64,000 bases of DNA from Flavobacterium sp. KJJ. Its GTDB lineage: Bacteria; Bacteroidota; Bacteroidia; Flavobacteriales; Flavobacteriaceae. Location of the stretch: assembly GCF_000708595.2 (NCBI RefSeq), contig NZ_JARP01000002.1, positions 186,001-250,000 of the forward strand. Direction: 5' to 3'. Every line of letters starts with the position of its first letter. The stretch's first letter is position 1. Of the stretch, positions 34,706 through 43,678 are shown one piece after another. Both the position numbers and the translations under genes were made by a program. A model generated the notes under the pieces. The model did not search any database and was not told where the DNA came from. It worked only from the letters and a program-made list of their open reading frames with translations.

Positions 34706-34735
34706 AACCCCAAACTGCATTTGCAGTTTGGGGTT
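34706..34735 (-). terminator. Terminator of tatA
   Basis: Perfect 13-bp arms 34706-34718 and 34723-34735 with an ATTT loop and eight T on the minus strand. Confidence 0.88.
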
Positions 34736-34755
34736 AATAATAAGGTTATAAATAC

Positions 34756-34944
34756 TTATTTAATTTCTTCCTCTTCTTTTTTAACAGGAGGTACAGGTGC
34801 AGTTTGATCGTCTTTAGCAGCGTTCTTGAATTCTTTGATTCCGCTTCCTAAACCTTTCATTAATTCTGGAATTTTTTTACCTCCAAAAAGTAATATCACA
34901 ATACCTACTATTACGAGGATTTCTGTAAGACCTAATCTTCCCAT
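34756..34944 (-). CDS. tatA: Twin-arginine translocase subunit TatA/TatE
   Basis: 62 residues from the ATG at 34944. One membrane segment ([23 protein letters not shown]) runs into the amphipathic helix with the conserved FGxKKIPELxKGLG, then an acidic tail. TatA forms the translocation pore for folded proteins. A longer frame starting at 35016 would place the -7 element inside the coding region, so the short start is chosen. No tatC is adjacent. Confidence 0.93.
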   Translation of the reverse strand: MGRLGLTEILVIVGIVILLFGGKKIPELMKGLGSGIKEFKNAAKDDQTAPVPPVKKEEEEIK

Positions 34945-34989
34945 GGTTGTATATTTAATGCCGAAGCAAATTGTTTTTCTAATTTTAAG

Positions 34990-35019
34990 CAAAGGTATAT
35001 AGAAATATACGAACAAAAA
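34990..35019 (-). promoter_or_regulatory. Promoter of tatA
   Basis: On the minus strand TTTTTG (35014-35019) and TACCTTTG (34990-34997) are about 16-17 bases apart, a good Bacteroidota promoter that fixes the translation start at 34944. Confidence 0.6.
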
Positions 35020-35128
35020 GTGTTTTTGGATTAAAATATTTGATTCTGGTCACGTTAAATATTTTATAAAATCGTAAATTAAGCGGATTGGTTAAAATTT
35101 ATCGAGCATCAACAAGACGATTAATTAT

Positions 35129-35136
35129 TATATTTG
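35129..35136 (+). promoter_or_regulatory. -7 promoter element before 35155
   Basis: TATATTTG, exact match, 18 bases before the ATG at 35155. It may drive this gene and the GH3-like gene together. Confidence 0.5.
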
Positions 35137-35154
35137 CTCGTATAAAGAACCAAA

Positions 35155-35655
35155 ATGGCCAAGAAAAAACATGATTTCAGAAAAAAATTATTCAACAAAA
35201 ACCGGCTGGTAATTTTGAATGAAAATACTTTTGAAGAAATTTTCTCGTTCAAACTCAACCTTATGAATGTTTTTGTTGTCTTTTCTTTAGGCGGGATCTT
35301 CTTAATTTTAATCACCACTTTTATTATTGCTTTTACGCCTTTGCGGGAATTTATTCCGGGATATTCTTCTTCTGAATTGAAAAAAAATGCAACCAAACTA
35401 GCCATAAAATCAGATTCGCTAGAAACAGCCTTAAAGAAAAACGAAGCTTATATTCATGGCATTCAGAAGGTTTTGAGAGGCGAACTGGATTACGCAAAAT
35501 TTAATAAAGATTCTATTTTAGCAGATACAGAAGAGCATTCAGACTTAAAAATGAACGCTTCTGAAGAAGAAATTAAATTAAGAGAAGAAGTTGGAAAAAT
35601 AGAGAAGGAGCCGGGCGAAAAAGTGCCAAGTAAAAACAAAACCAACAAAAAATAA
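35155..35655 (+). CDS. Single-pass membrane protein resembling the N-terminus of M23 peptidases, no peptidase domain
   Basis: 166 residues. A basic cytoplasmic start (MAKKKHDFRKKLFNKNRLVILNE) is followed by one membrane segment (about 37-60), the block AFTPLREFIPGYSSSELKK, a coiled coil and a charged tail ending in Lys/Asn. The first ~110 residues resemble what I recall from flavobacterial M23 metallopeptidases, but the LytM domain (HxxxD and HxH motifs) is absent. It could be a truncated paralogue or a regulatory partner. It precedes the GH3-like gene by 11 bases and is likely cotranscribed with it. Confidence 0.7.
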   Translation: MAKKKHDFRKKLFNKNRLVILNENTFEEIFSFKLNLMNVFVVFSLGGIFLILITTFIIAFTPLREFIPGYSSSELKKNATKLAIKSDSLETALKKNEAYIHGIQKVLRGELDYAKFNKDSILADTEEHSDLKMNASEEEIKLREEVGKIEKEPGEKVPSKNKTNKK

Positions 35656-35666
35656 TACCACAGCAA

Positions 35667-37163
35667 ATGTCGATTAAATCTGTAGCTGCAAAATTATTTG
35701 CCAGCAAAATATATTACAAAACCCTTGCCTGGTCGAATAAACCAGTTGAAACGCAGCAAAAAGTTTTTAAGAGTTTAATAAAAAGCGCAAAAGAAACTCA
35801 GTTTGGTGCAGATCATCATTTTAGTAAAATAAAAAATGTTGAAGATTTTCAAAAAAATGTTCCGGTAAGAGATTATGAGGATTTAAAACATTACATCGAA
35901 AAAGTGGTCAAAGGTGAAGAAAACATTCTATGGAAAGGGAAACCGCTTTATTTTGCAAAGACTTCAGGCACAACTTCGGGGGCAAAATTTATTCCGCTAA
36001 CGAAAGAATCAATGCCGCATCATATAGAAGCCGCGCGAAATGCGATTTTACATTATATTCATGAAACTGGTAATGCCGATTTTGTTGACGGAAAAATGAT
36101 TTTTTTGCAAGGAAGCCCTATTCTGACTGAAAAATACGGAATTAAATTTGGACGACTTTCTGGAATCGTAGCGCATTTTGTACCTAAATATTTGCAGCGA
36201 AACAGAATGCCATCTTGGGAAACCAATTGTATCGATGATTGGGAAACTAAAGTTGATGCCATTGTCGACGAAACGATAAAAGAAGACATGTCTGTTATTT
36301 CTGGAATTCCGTCTTGGGTTCAGATGTATTTTGAACGTTTGCAGCAAAAAAGCGACGGAAAAAAGATTGGCGAAATATTCAAAAACTTTAATTTGTTTAT
36401 TTACGGAGGTGTTAATTACGAGCCGTACCGCGCTAAGTTCGAAAACATGATTGGCAGAAAAGTAGACAGCATAGAATTGTTTCCGGCTTCTGAAGGATTT
36501 TTTGCGTATCAGTCCCGAAATTTTGGGATCAAAAATGAAGAAGGAATGCTGTTGTTATTGAATTCGGGTATTTTCTACGAGTTTATAAAAGCAGATGAAT
36601 TTTTTGAAAAAAAACCAAAAGTGCTGACCATTGGAGAAGTAGAAATAGGTGTAAATTATGTTTTAATTATTTCTACAAATGCTGGGCTTTGGCGTTATAA
36701 TATTGGAGACACGGTTCAGTTTACAACTTTATTTCCGCATCGTGTTATCGTTTCTGGCCGAATCAAACATTTTATTTCTGCTTTTGGAGAACACGTTATT
36801 GCCAACGAAGTCGAAAAAGCACTGAAAGAAGCAACTCAGGGAACCAAAATTGTAATAAACGAATTTACTGTAGCACCACAAATAAATCCGTCAAGCGGAT
36901 TGCCGTATCACGAATGGTTTGTAGAATTTGAAAATGAACCTGAAAATTTCGACGCTTTCGCGGAAGCGATTGACGACTCAATGCGAAAGCAAAACATTTA
37001 TTACGACGATTTAATAACAGGAAATGTTTTGAGAAAAGTAGTGGTAACCAAAGTTTCTAAAAATGGATTTCAAGATTATATGAAATCGCAGGGAAAACTG
37101 GGCGGACAAAATAAAATTCCGAGATTATCGAATGATAGGAAGATTGCGGATAATTTGAAGTAA
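35667..37163 (+). CDS. GH3-family acyl-adenylating enzyme (auxin-responsive GH3-like)
   Basis: 498 residues. The ATP/AMP-binding motif is TSGTTSGAKFIP (99-110), followed by family blocks YGGVNYEPY, FPASEGFFAYQ, LWRYNIGDTVQF and ISAFGEHV. Plant GH3 enzymes adenylate a carboxylic acid and conjugate it to an amino acid; bacterial homologues are common in Bacteroidota but their substrate is not known. Starts at ATG 35667, 11 bases after the preceding gene. DUF6909 follows 170 bases downstream. Confidence 0.9.
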   Translation: MSIKSVAAKLFASKIYYKTLAWSNKPVETQQKVFKSLIKSAKETQFGADHHFSKIKNVEDFQKNVPVRDYEDLKHYIEKVVKGEENILWKGKPLYFAKTSGTTSGAKFIPLTKESMPHHIEAARNAILHYIHETGNADFVDGKMIFLQGSPILTEKYGIKFGRLSGIVAHFVPKYLQRNRMPSWETNCIDDWETKVDAIVDETIKEDMSVISGIPSWVQMYFERLQQKSDGKKIGEIFKNFNLFIYGGVNYEPYRAKFENMIGRKVDSIELFPASEGFFAYQSRNFGIKNEEGMLLLLNSGIFYEFIKADEFFEKKPKVLTIGEVEIGVNYVLIISTNAGLWRYNIGDTVQFTTLFPHRVIVSGRIKHFISAFGEHVIANEVEKALKEATQGTKIVINEFTVAPQINPSSGLPYHEWFVEFENEPENFDAFAEAIDDSMRKQNIYYDDLITGNVLRKVVVTKVSKNGFQDYMKSQGKLGGQNKIPRLSNDRKIADNLK

Positions 37164-37333
37164 GAAAAGAAGAGAATATGAATTATTCAAATTGTCAATC
37201 CTAATTTGAAATAAACGTTATAATTAAATCACATTTTTAGTTTTCGATTGAAATAATAGTAATATTTCCTAATTTCGTTTATTAAAACACTTAGATTATC
37301 TTCTCGACAAGAAGATTTTTAAAATAAAAATAC

Positions 37334-39013
37334 ATGAAAGAAACCAAACATATATCAAGATCTAGAGCACAGGAATCATCTGCAGCGATAGAAAGAATGT
37401 ACATTACAATGCGCCACTTATTCAACCGCGGTTTTTATAAGCCAATGGGAGTTTCGGGCGATGGCTTAAGAGAATCATTATTGGCATTGCGCCCAGAAAT
37501 CTACGGAAATATAGGAGAAGAAAAAGTAGAGCTAAACGGACTTTTGTATGTTATAGAAAGACTTCCGATAGGAATCGAACAATGCCGTTTTATCAATTTA
37601 ACTTCAGATGAAGGTTATTCTAAATCGCATTTTCAGGCAATTGTTCCTCCAAAAAGAAGAAGAAATTGTTACCGAATTGACGAAGAACAAATGAATGTCG
37701 AAATCACACGCGGGCGATCTGACATTTACGATATTCTGACGCATTTGACTTTTATTTTCATCGAATCCCATAAAATTAAAAATAGAGTTTTACTAGACGA
37801 CGGAGGCGAAGTTTCGCGTGACTGGCTTAAATTAGAACAAGCTGTAATGCAGACGAAAAAATTGTCTTTAATAGAAAAAGAAAAAGCAATTTCGCACGTT
37901 GCCAATATCTTAGCAAGAACTTTTGAAGAGGTTTTAGATATTTACGATGCTTTTGGATCTGAAAATGCACCAGACCGTTTCCTGCACGTTATTTATTGGT
38001 TAGGAAAACTAGCCATCGAAGAAGTGATTGAAAACAATAAAAGAACAATAACATTCAGTCCCGTTTTAAGAGAACGTTTAGGACACCATATTCACGGTGA
38101 AATTTGGGCAACAAATATCAAGGAAGTTTTAAAAGCTAACGATCTTTTAAAGCGGCCAATTCACGTTATTAGTGCGAACATGCACAGTGTCATGAATTCG
38201 ATTTTTGCTACTCCTTTATTAACATCAAAATTCAAAGGCAAATCAGATTTCTTTATTTATGAAGAATTAAGCAAATCTGGCGCAAAAGACACCAGAGCTG
38301 TTGTTGAAGAAGTGGCGTTGAAAAACGGAATGATTTCAATATTAGATACATCAGGAACAAACATCGATGTTCAGATTTTTGATACTGCAAAAATTGACTG
38401 GACAAAAACCGCATTTCCAAAAGCAGCACTTGACGAGAACAAACCTGTTATTATTGTAATGGATTATGCCTTTGGAGAACAAGCATACGAAACAATCGAC
38501 GAGCTTTTAAAACCATATAAAAAAGAAACTTTATTGAATGTTCAATCTGTCTCTATAATGGGTAAGGCTGGAATTTTAGAAGGCGGAAAAGGCGATATTA
38601 TGATTCCGTCGGCACATATAAATGAGGGAACTGCAGATAATTATTTCTTCGAAAATGAACTTACAGGCGCTATGTTTGAAGGAAACGACATTGCCGTTTT
38701 TGAAGGCGCAATGGTTACTGTTTTAGGAACTTCTTTGCAAAACAGAGATTTGTTGAAATTCTTTCACGAATCGACTTGGGGCGTAATTGGTCTTGAAATG
38801 GAAGGTTCTTATTATCAAAAAGCGATTCAATCGGCATCAAAAATTAGAAAAAGCGTACCGCATGATATTAAAGTTCGTTATGCATATTATGCTTCAGATA
38901 ATCCTCTTGAAACCGGAAGTACATTAGCTTCTGGCGGATTAGGAACAACTGGCGTAAAACCAACGTATTTGATTACCATTAAAATTTTAGAACAAATTTT
39001 CAACGTAAAATAA
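37334..39013 (+). CDS. DUF6909-family protein with nucleosidase-like C-terminus
   Basis: 559 residues. I recall this N-terminus (SRSRAQESSAAIERMYITMRHLFNRGFYKPMG) from flavobacterial DUF6909 proteins. It is soluble, with no signal peptide. The C-terminal third contains MVTVLGTSLQNRDLLKFF, then WGVIGLEMEGSYYQKAI, resembling the VEMEG motif of the nucleoside phosphorylase/MTA-SAH nucleosidase superfamily, and a late SDNPLETGS stretch. Nucleoside or nucleotide binding is therefore possible; that is inference. It is followed after seven bases by the Wzz-like gene, so it may be first in the polysaccharide operon. Confidence 0.75.
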   Translation: MKETKHISRSRAQESSAAIERMYITMRHLFNRGFYKPMGVSGDGLRESLLALRPEIYGNIGEEKVELNGLLYVIERLPIGIEQCRFINLTSDEGYSKSHFQAIVPPKRRRNCYRIDEEQMNVEITRGRSDIYDILTHLTFIFIESHKIKNRVLLDDGGEVSRDWLKLEQAVMQTKKLSLIEKEKAISHVANILARTFEEVLDIYDAFGSENAPDRFLHVIYWLGKLAIEEVIENNKRTITFSPVLRERLGHHIHGEIWATNIKEVLKANDLLKRPIHVISANMHSVMNSIFATPLLTSKFKGKSDFFIYEELSKSGAKDTRAVVEEVALKNGMISILDTSGTNIDVQIFDTAKIDWTKTAFPKAALDENKPVIIVMDYAFGEQAYETIDELLKPYKKETLLNVQSVSIMGKAGILEGGKGDIMIPSAHINEGTADNYFFENELTGAMFEGNDIAVFEGAMVTVLGTSLQNRDLLKFFHESTWGVIGLEMEGSYYQKAIQSASKIRKSVPHDIKVRYAYYASDNPLETGSTLASGGLGTTGVKPTYLITIKILEQIFNVK

Positions 39014-39020
39014 CCAATAA

Positions 39021-40013
39021 ATGAGTACAAAAGTACCCCATAACAACTCCGATCAGGAAATTGATATTTTTCAGCTTTCAAGAAGTATTGGTAATTTTTT
39101 CGAGCGCGTTAGCAGATCTTTTTTTCGAGCAATTCAGTTTTTTATTCGAAACTGGATTATCGCGCTGATTCTAGTTGTTTTAGGGTTTAGTTTAGGCTGG
39201 TATTTAGATTCGAATAAAAAATCATTTCAGAATCAAGTTATTGTAACGCCAAATTTTGAAAGTGTTGATTATTTATACGCCAAAATCGATTTGATACAAT
39301 CTAAAATTGTTTCTGGCGACACGGCTTTTCTTAAAAATGTAGTTGGTATTTCGCATCCAAAAACAATCAGGAAAATCGAAATCAAGCCAATTCCTGACGT
39401 TTATAAATTTATCGAAGACAAAGAACAAAACTTCGAACTGATAAAAATAATGGCTGAGGTTGGCGAGGTAAAAAAGGTTTTAGAAGATAATGTTACAAGC
39501 AAAAACTATACTTTTCATACCATCTCTTTTATTTCAAATCAGCTAGCAAACGAAAAAGAAGTTGTTGATCCGCTGTTGAAATTCTTAAACAATTCGACCT
39601 ATTATGCTGAAATTCAAAAAATTGGATATAAAAATTTAGAACGCGAAATTGCACAAAACGACACGATAATTGCTCAGATTGATAATGTTTTGAATGGCTT
39701 TTCGAATACAGTAAAAAACGGTTCTAAAAACGAAAAACTGGTTTATTACAATGAAAATCTGCAACTCAACGACATTATAAAAACCAAACAAAAACTGGTT
39801 CTTGAACAAGGAAAAAACCGAATTAAATTAATCACTTTTGGTAAGACAATCAAAGAGATTAATTCGACGCTTAACATAAATGAAAATAAAACTGTAAACG
39901 GCAATTTCAAAATTTGGCTGCCTCTTTTCTTTATTTTGATTTTTGTTTTGACTTATCTTTTCAAGAAATTTTATCGCAAACAACTTGCAATTTCAAATGC
40001 AAATCAACTTTAA
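39021..40013 (+). CDS. Wzz-like polysaccharide chain-length regulator (candidate)
   Basis: 330 residues. Two membrane segments (about 44-62 and 298-314) flank a large periplasmic region with coiled-coil stretches, the topology of Wzz/polysaccharide co-polymerases that set glycan length. The sequence lacks a clear Wzz proline-glycine motif next to the second segment, so the call rests on topology and on its position just before a flippase and polymerase. It starts seven bases after DUF6909. Confidence 0.6.
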   Translation: MSTKVPHNNSDQEIDIFQLSRSIGNFFERVSRSFFRAIQFFIRNWIIALILVVLGFSLGWYLDSNKKSFQNQVIVTPNFESVDYLYAKIDLIQSKIVSGDTAFLKNVVGISHPKTIRKIEIKPIPDVYKFIEDKEQNFELIKIMAEVGEVKKVLEDNVTSKNYTFHTISFISNQLANEKEVVDPLLKFLNNSTYYAEIQKIGYKNLEREIAQNDTIIAQIDNVLNGFSNTVKNGSKNEKLVYYNENLQLNDIIKTKQKLVLEQGKNRIKLITFGKTIKEINSTLNINENKTVNGNFKIWLPLFFILIFVLTYLFKKFYRKQLAISNANQL

Positions 40014-40019
40014 AAACAA

Positions 40020-41324
40020 TTGAAAACCAATCTTATTTTCAAAAGATTTTCTCAAAATCCGTTTTTAAGACAAAGTTTTAACACCTTGTTTTTAAGAATT
40101 TTAGGAGTTCTTTTGTTATTTGGTTTTACAGTTTTTCTAACAAAATCATATAGTCCAAAATTGGTTGGGCAATATGATTTTGTTCGTTCTTTTCTTCTCT
40201 CCATCGGAAGCATTTGCCTGCTGGGTTTTGATCAGTCTATTTTATATTTTAAAGGAAAACTGGCAAGTCAGGGTGCGCTGGAAGAATTGAAAAAAATATA
40301 TATCAAAATGCTGGGAATGCTTTTTTTTACTTCCGTTTTAGCATTGCTGATTATTGCCCTTTTAAGCAAAGAATTAATTAACAATTATTTTGCGGATCAG
40401 CAGGTATATTCGATTTTATTAAAAGGCGCCGCAACCTTGTTTTTCTACGGAATTTCGACTTTAAACACAGAAATTTTCAGAGCTTTAGATAAATTATATG
40501 TTGCCGAATTGTTTCGGAATATCTTGAAATATATTCCTTTAATTATAGGCTCAATTTTGCTTTTTTATTGGCACGAAGAAACCTATTTGGTGGATGTTTT
40601 TTTACTCGGATTTGTTTTTCTTTCGGTTATAAGTTCCGTTTTTGTTTTTCTTTATTTTAATAAAACAGAAACCGTGAATAAACTTGAAAATTTTTCTCAT
40701 AAAGAAGTTTTTTTAAAATCATACCCAATTGCGATAAGCGGTATGGCGATGTTTTTATTGATGAGTTTCGATATTATGTTTTTGAAAAAATACCGGAATG
40801 ATGAAACAGTTGCCTTTTATTCTGTCGGCGTTAAAGTGATGACGATTGTTTCAGTTATTATTTTGACCATAAATATTACAGTTTCGGCTAAAATTGCGGA
40901 GTATTTTTCAAGTCATAATAAAACAGAATTAGTTAAGATGCTTAGAAATAGCGCGCGATTAATCTTCGGAATAACATTTCCTGTAATTTTATTAATCAGT
41001 TTTTCTTCTGAACATGTTTTATCTTTTTTTGGACATCAATATGTAGTCGCAAAACAAGCTTTTTTAATTTTGATAATTGGCCAGGGAGTTTGTTCTGCAT
41101 TTGGTTCAGCGCCCGTTTATTTGAATATGACTGGAAGACAGCATATTTTTCAGGTTATTTTAATGGTGGCTGTTTTGCTTAATTTTGTTTTAAACCGATT
41201 TTTAATTCCAGAATACGGAATGATCGGAGCGGCGATTGCGTTTGTTTCGAGTTCGCTTTTTTGGAATATAGTTGCCGCTATTGTTATTTATCAAAAAGAC
41301 CGAATCAAAATTTTTTTACATTAA
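40020..41324 (+). CDS. Oligosaccharide flippase (Wzx/MOP superfamily)
   Basis: 434 residues with about 12 hydrophobic segments, the pattern of MATE/MOP flippases that move lipid-linked repeat units across the cytoplasmic membrane. Characteristic are LFLRILGVLLLFGFTVFLT near the start and the duplicated LIIGQGVCSAFGSAPVYLNMTGRQ and FLIPEYGMIGAAIAF. The start is a TTG at 40020: a stop (40011-40013) precedes it in frame and no nearby ATG fits. It is six bases after the Wzz-like gene and 13 before the next. Confidence 0.88.
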   Translation: MKTNLIFKRFSQNPFLRQSFNTLFLRILGVLLLFGFTVFLTKSYSPKLVGQYDFVRSFLLSIGSICLLGFDQSILYFKGKLASQGALEELKKIYIKMLGMLFFTSVLALLIIALLSKELINNYFADQQVYSILLKGAATLFFYGISTLNTEIFRALDKLYVAELFRNILKYIPLIIGSILLFYWHEETYLVDVFLLGFVFLSVISSVFVFLYFNKTETVNKLENFSHKEVFLKSYPIAISGMAMFLLMSFDIMFLKKYRNDETVAFYSVGVKVMTIVSVIILTINITVSAKIAEYFSSHNKTELVKMLRNSARLIFGITFPVILLISFSSEHVLSFFGHQYVVAKQAFLILIIGQGVCSAFGSAPVYLNMTGRQHIFQVILMVAVLLNFVLNRFLIPEYGMIGAAIAFVSSSLFWNIVAAIVIYQKDRIKIFLH

Positions 41325-41337
41325 GAATCAATTTAAA

Positions 41338-42402
41338 ATGCAAAACAAGATTAAAAAAAGTACAGCAGCATTTTGGCTTATTGCCACAGCCAATTTGGTT
41401 GTAGCATTTGCTGCTTATTTTGTTTTGCCTCCCAAGTTTTTTTACGACGCTGCAATTATAGCGTATGATAAAGGAAATGAAATAGGTTATTTTGGAAGTT
41501 ATCCGCTTACGATTTTATTGTATAAAATTTCAGGTTTGCGTTATTTGCCTTTTCCGGTAATTGCCTTAATACAATTTCCGATTTTGATGTTTGTTTTATA
41601 TAAAATCGGAATTCCAGATAACTTCGAAAAAATAAATATCAAGAACATTCTGGTTTATATGGGTATTTTGATGATAGCTATTTTTATGTCAATGCCTTCA
41701 AAAGAGTTTATTACGTTTTTGTATGTATCTCCAATCGTTTTCTTGTGCTTAAACGATCAAATTTCACTAAAGAAAACAATTGTATACGTTGTTCTTTTAT
41801 TGTTGATTTTTGGCGCGTTTTATCGCCCGTATTATGCTTTGATTCCAATTATTGGCGGCGGCATGTACTTGGTAAGCCGGGTAACTTTTAAAAACAAAAC
41901 CGTAACCACCATTTTTTATGGTTTATTAATTGCTGTTTTTTTATCTTTCAGTCACGGAATTATAAAAGGGAAATACCTTTCAGAAATTAGCCGAGAAGTG
42001 GTAAACAGCGACAGAGTGGGTTCTGCAGATGCCAATTCGATAATTATTTCGCCCGTAAAAACAGATACTTGGTACGGAGAAATTGTAGGTATTTTTTATG
42101 GATTTTTCACCGTTAATGTTCCGGTAAACGGATTAAAACATATCTTTTCTCCTCAAATCATTACCTTTATAATCTGGCAGCTTTTCTTGTTTTATATTTT
42201 GCTCGTTCGTTTTTCAAAATGTTTAAAAGAAAGAAAAAGATATCCAAAAGAACTTTTAATTTTACTGATTATCTTTTCGTTTTTTATTGTACAAGGCGTT
42301 TTTGAACCCGATTTAGGAACCGCCGTTCGTCATAAAATTGGTATTTTTCCATTAATTTATTTTGCGTTATACTATGAATATTTCCGAAAAGAACTTCAAT
42401 AA
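41338..42402 (+). CDS. Polytopic membrane protein, possible O-antigen/capsule polymerase (EpsG/Wzy-like)
   Basis: 354 residues from ATG 41338, about nine to ten hydrophobic segments. It lies between a flippase and an O-antigen ligase-like gene, where a Wzy polymerase is expected, and LLIFGAFYRPYYALIPIIGGG is reminiscent of EpsG-type proteins. No catalytic residues can be assigned. A longer in-frame frame reaches back into the flippase gene and is not used. Its last 29 bases overlap the next gene. Confidence 0.6.
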   Translation: MQNKIKKSTAAFWLIATANLVVAFAAYFVLPPKFFYDAAIIAYDKGNEIGYFGSYPLTILLYKISGLRYLPFPVIALIQFPILMFVLYKIGIPDNFEKINIKNILVYMGILMIAIFMSMPSKEFITFLYVSPIVFLCLNDQISLKKTIVYVVLLLLIFGAFYRPYYALIPIIGGGMYLVSRVTFKNKTVTTIFYGLLIAVFLSFSHGIIKGKYLSEISREVVNSDRVGSADANSIIISPVKTDTWYGEIVGIFYGFFTVNVPVNGLKHIFSPQIITFIIWQLFLFYILLVRFSKCLKERKRYPKELLILLIIFSFFIVQGVFEPDLGTAVRHKIGIFPLIYFALYYEYFRKELQ

Positions 42403-43678
42403 AATATTCAATGTTTTCTTGTGTGTGATTGCGATTGCAATGATTTTTAGAAAACCGTGTTCGCTTTTTATTATTTTGTTTGGGGTTTTTAGCTTGATTT
42501 TCTTCAAAAAACTAAAATTTAATAAAACTTCATTCATTTTAATTGTTTGTATTGCCTCACCAATTTTGTTGGAATTATTGCTTTTTTGGAATAACGATTC
42601 GTTCTCAAAAGGACTAAAAGCAATAGAAAAAAGTATCTCTTTATTATTATTTCCCATTTTTATTATTGGGAATTATCAGCGTGTAAATTTTTTAAAAACG
42701 GCGCAGATTTATTACATCATAACAACTATTATAATGTTGTTTTTCTTGATTCGATTTAATGTTGTTTATCCGGAGTTAATTGCAAAATATTTTAACGGAA
42801 TTGATTTGTTCGAAATAGGATATAAGTTTGCAGACAGCATTGGTATTCATGCTCCGGCGTTAAACATGCATTTGGCATTTGTTTCTGTCTGTGCGCTGTA
42901 TTTTGTTTTTTACAGCTTTCATAACAATGAAAAAACGGCAATTAAAATGTTGCGTTTTGTCATTTTTCTTTTGTCATTTTTCTTTGTTCTTTTCGTAAAT
43001 ACACGAATGGCTTTAATGAATGTCTTGGCAGGATTTATAATTGTTTTCTTTTTTGAATTTAAAACAAAATTCAACTTAAAAAAAATGGCAATAGCGAGTG
43101 TAACTGTACTCATCTTATTAAGTGGTATTTTGTTTTTCTATGTAAAGGAAAATCCATACATGAAAGAAAAATATTCGACGGCGACTTTTGCTTATATGGA
43201 TAAAGTTGGAAAACTAGATGAAATTGATCATCCTGAAATTAAAGTTTACAATTCACTGGTAACGCGAGTTTCAATCTGGAAATCAGCTTGGGAATTATCA
43301 GTTAAAAATCTTCCTTTTGGAGTTGGTGCATCTGATGGAAAACCAGAATTAAACAAATATTACAAGCAGACCAATCAAAAATTTTTAGCAAAATACGAAT
43401 TTCCGACACACAATCAGTTTCTCGATTTTTTATTAAAGTTTGGAATTCTGGGACCAATTGTAGCGTTGCTTTATATGTTAACTATTGGCTATCTGGGCTA
43501 TGATCTCAAAAATGCGATTATATTTTCGTTCTTTCTGATCTTTTTCACGTCAAATTTAACCGATGATTTTTTGCTTCGTTTCGACGGAATTGCCTTTAGC
43601 GGTTTGTGGTCATCGATTTTTGCAAGCTATTGGCTTCAGCAAAAAACTACTTCTGGTAAAGTTCCAGAAGCTGTTTAA
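42374..43678 (+). CDS. O-antigen ligase / Wzy-type membrane protein
   Basis: 434 residues from ATG 42374 and about 12 hydrophobic segments. A large periplasmic loop (about 265-340) contains NSLVTRVSIWKSAWEL and a PTHNQFLDFLLKFGILG block, the pattern of the Wzy_C/O-antigen ligase superfamily, which includes WaaL and some polymerases. It overlaps the preceding gene by 29 bases and its 3' end overlaps the convergent GT4 gene by 32 bases. Whether it ligates or polymerises cannot be told. Confidence 0.78.
   Translation: MNISEKNFNKIFNVFLCVIAIAMIFRKPCSLFIILFGVFSLIFFKKLKFNKTSFILIVCIASPILLELLLFWNNDSFSKGLKAIEKSISLLLFPIFIIGNYQRVNFLKTAQIYYIITTIIMLFFLIRFNVVYPELIAKYFNGIDLFEIGYKFADSIGIHAPALNMHLAFVSVCALYFVFYSFHNNEKTAIKMLRFVIFLLSFFFVLFVNTRMALMNVLAGFIIVFFFEFKTKFNLKKMAIASVTVLILLSGILFFYVKENPYMKEKYSTATFAYMDKVGKLDEIDHPEIKVYNSLVTRVSIWKSAWELSVKNLPFGVGASDGKPELNKYYKQTNQKFLAKYEFPTHNQFLDFLLKFGILGPIVALLYMLTIGYLGYDLKNAIIFSFFLIFFTSNLTDDFLLRFDGIAFSGLWSSIFASYWLQQKTTSGKVPEAV

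Noticed and set aside
34945..35016. 24-residue N-terminal extension of TatA
   Set aside because: The promoter lies inside it, and TatA proteins start directly with the membrane helix.
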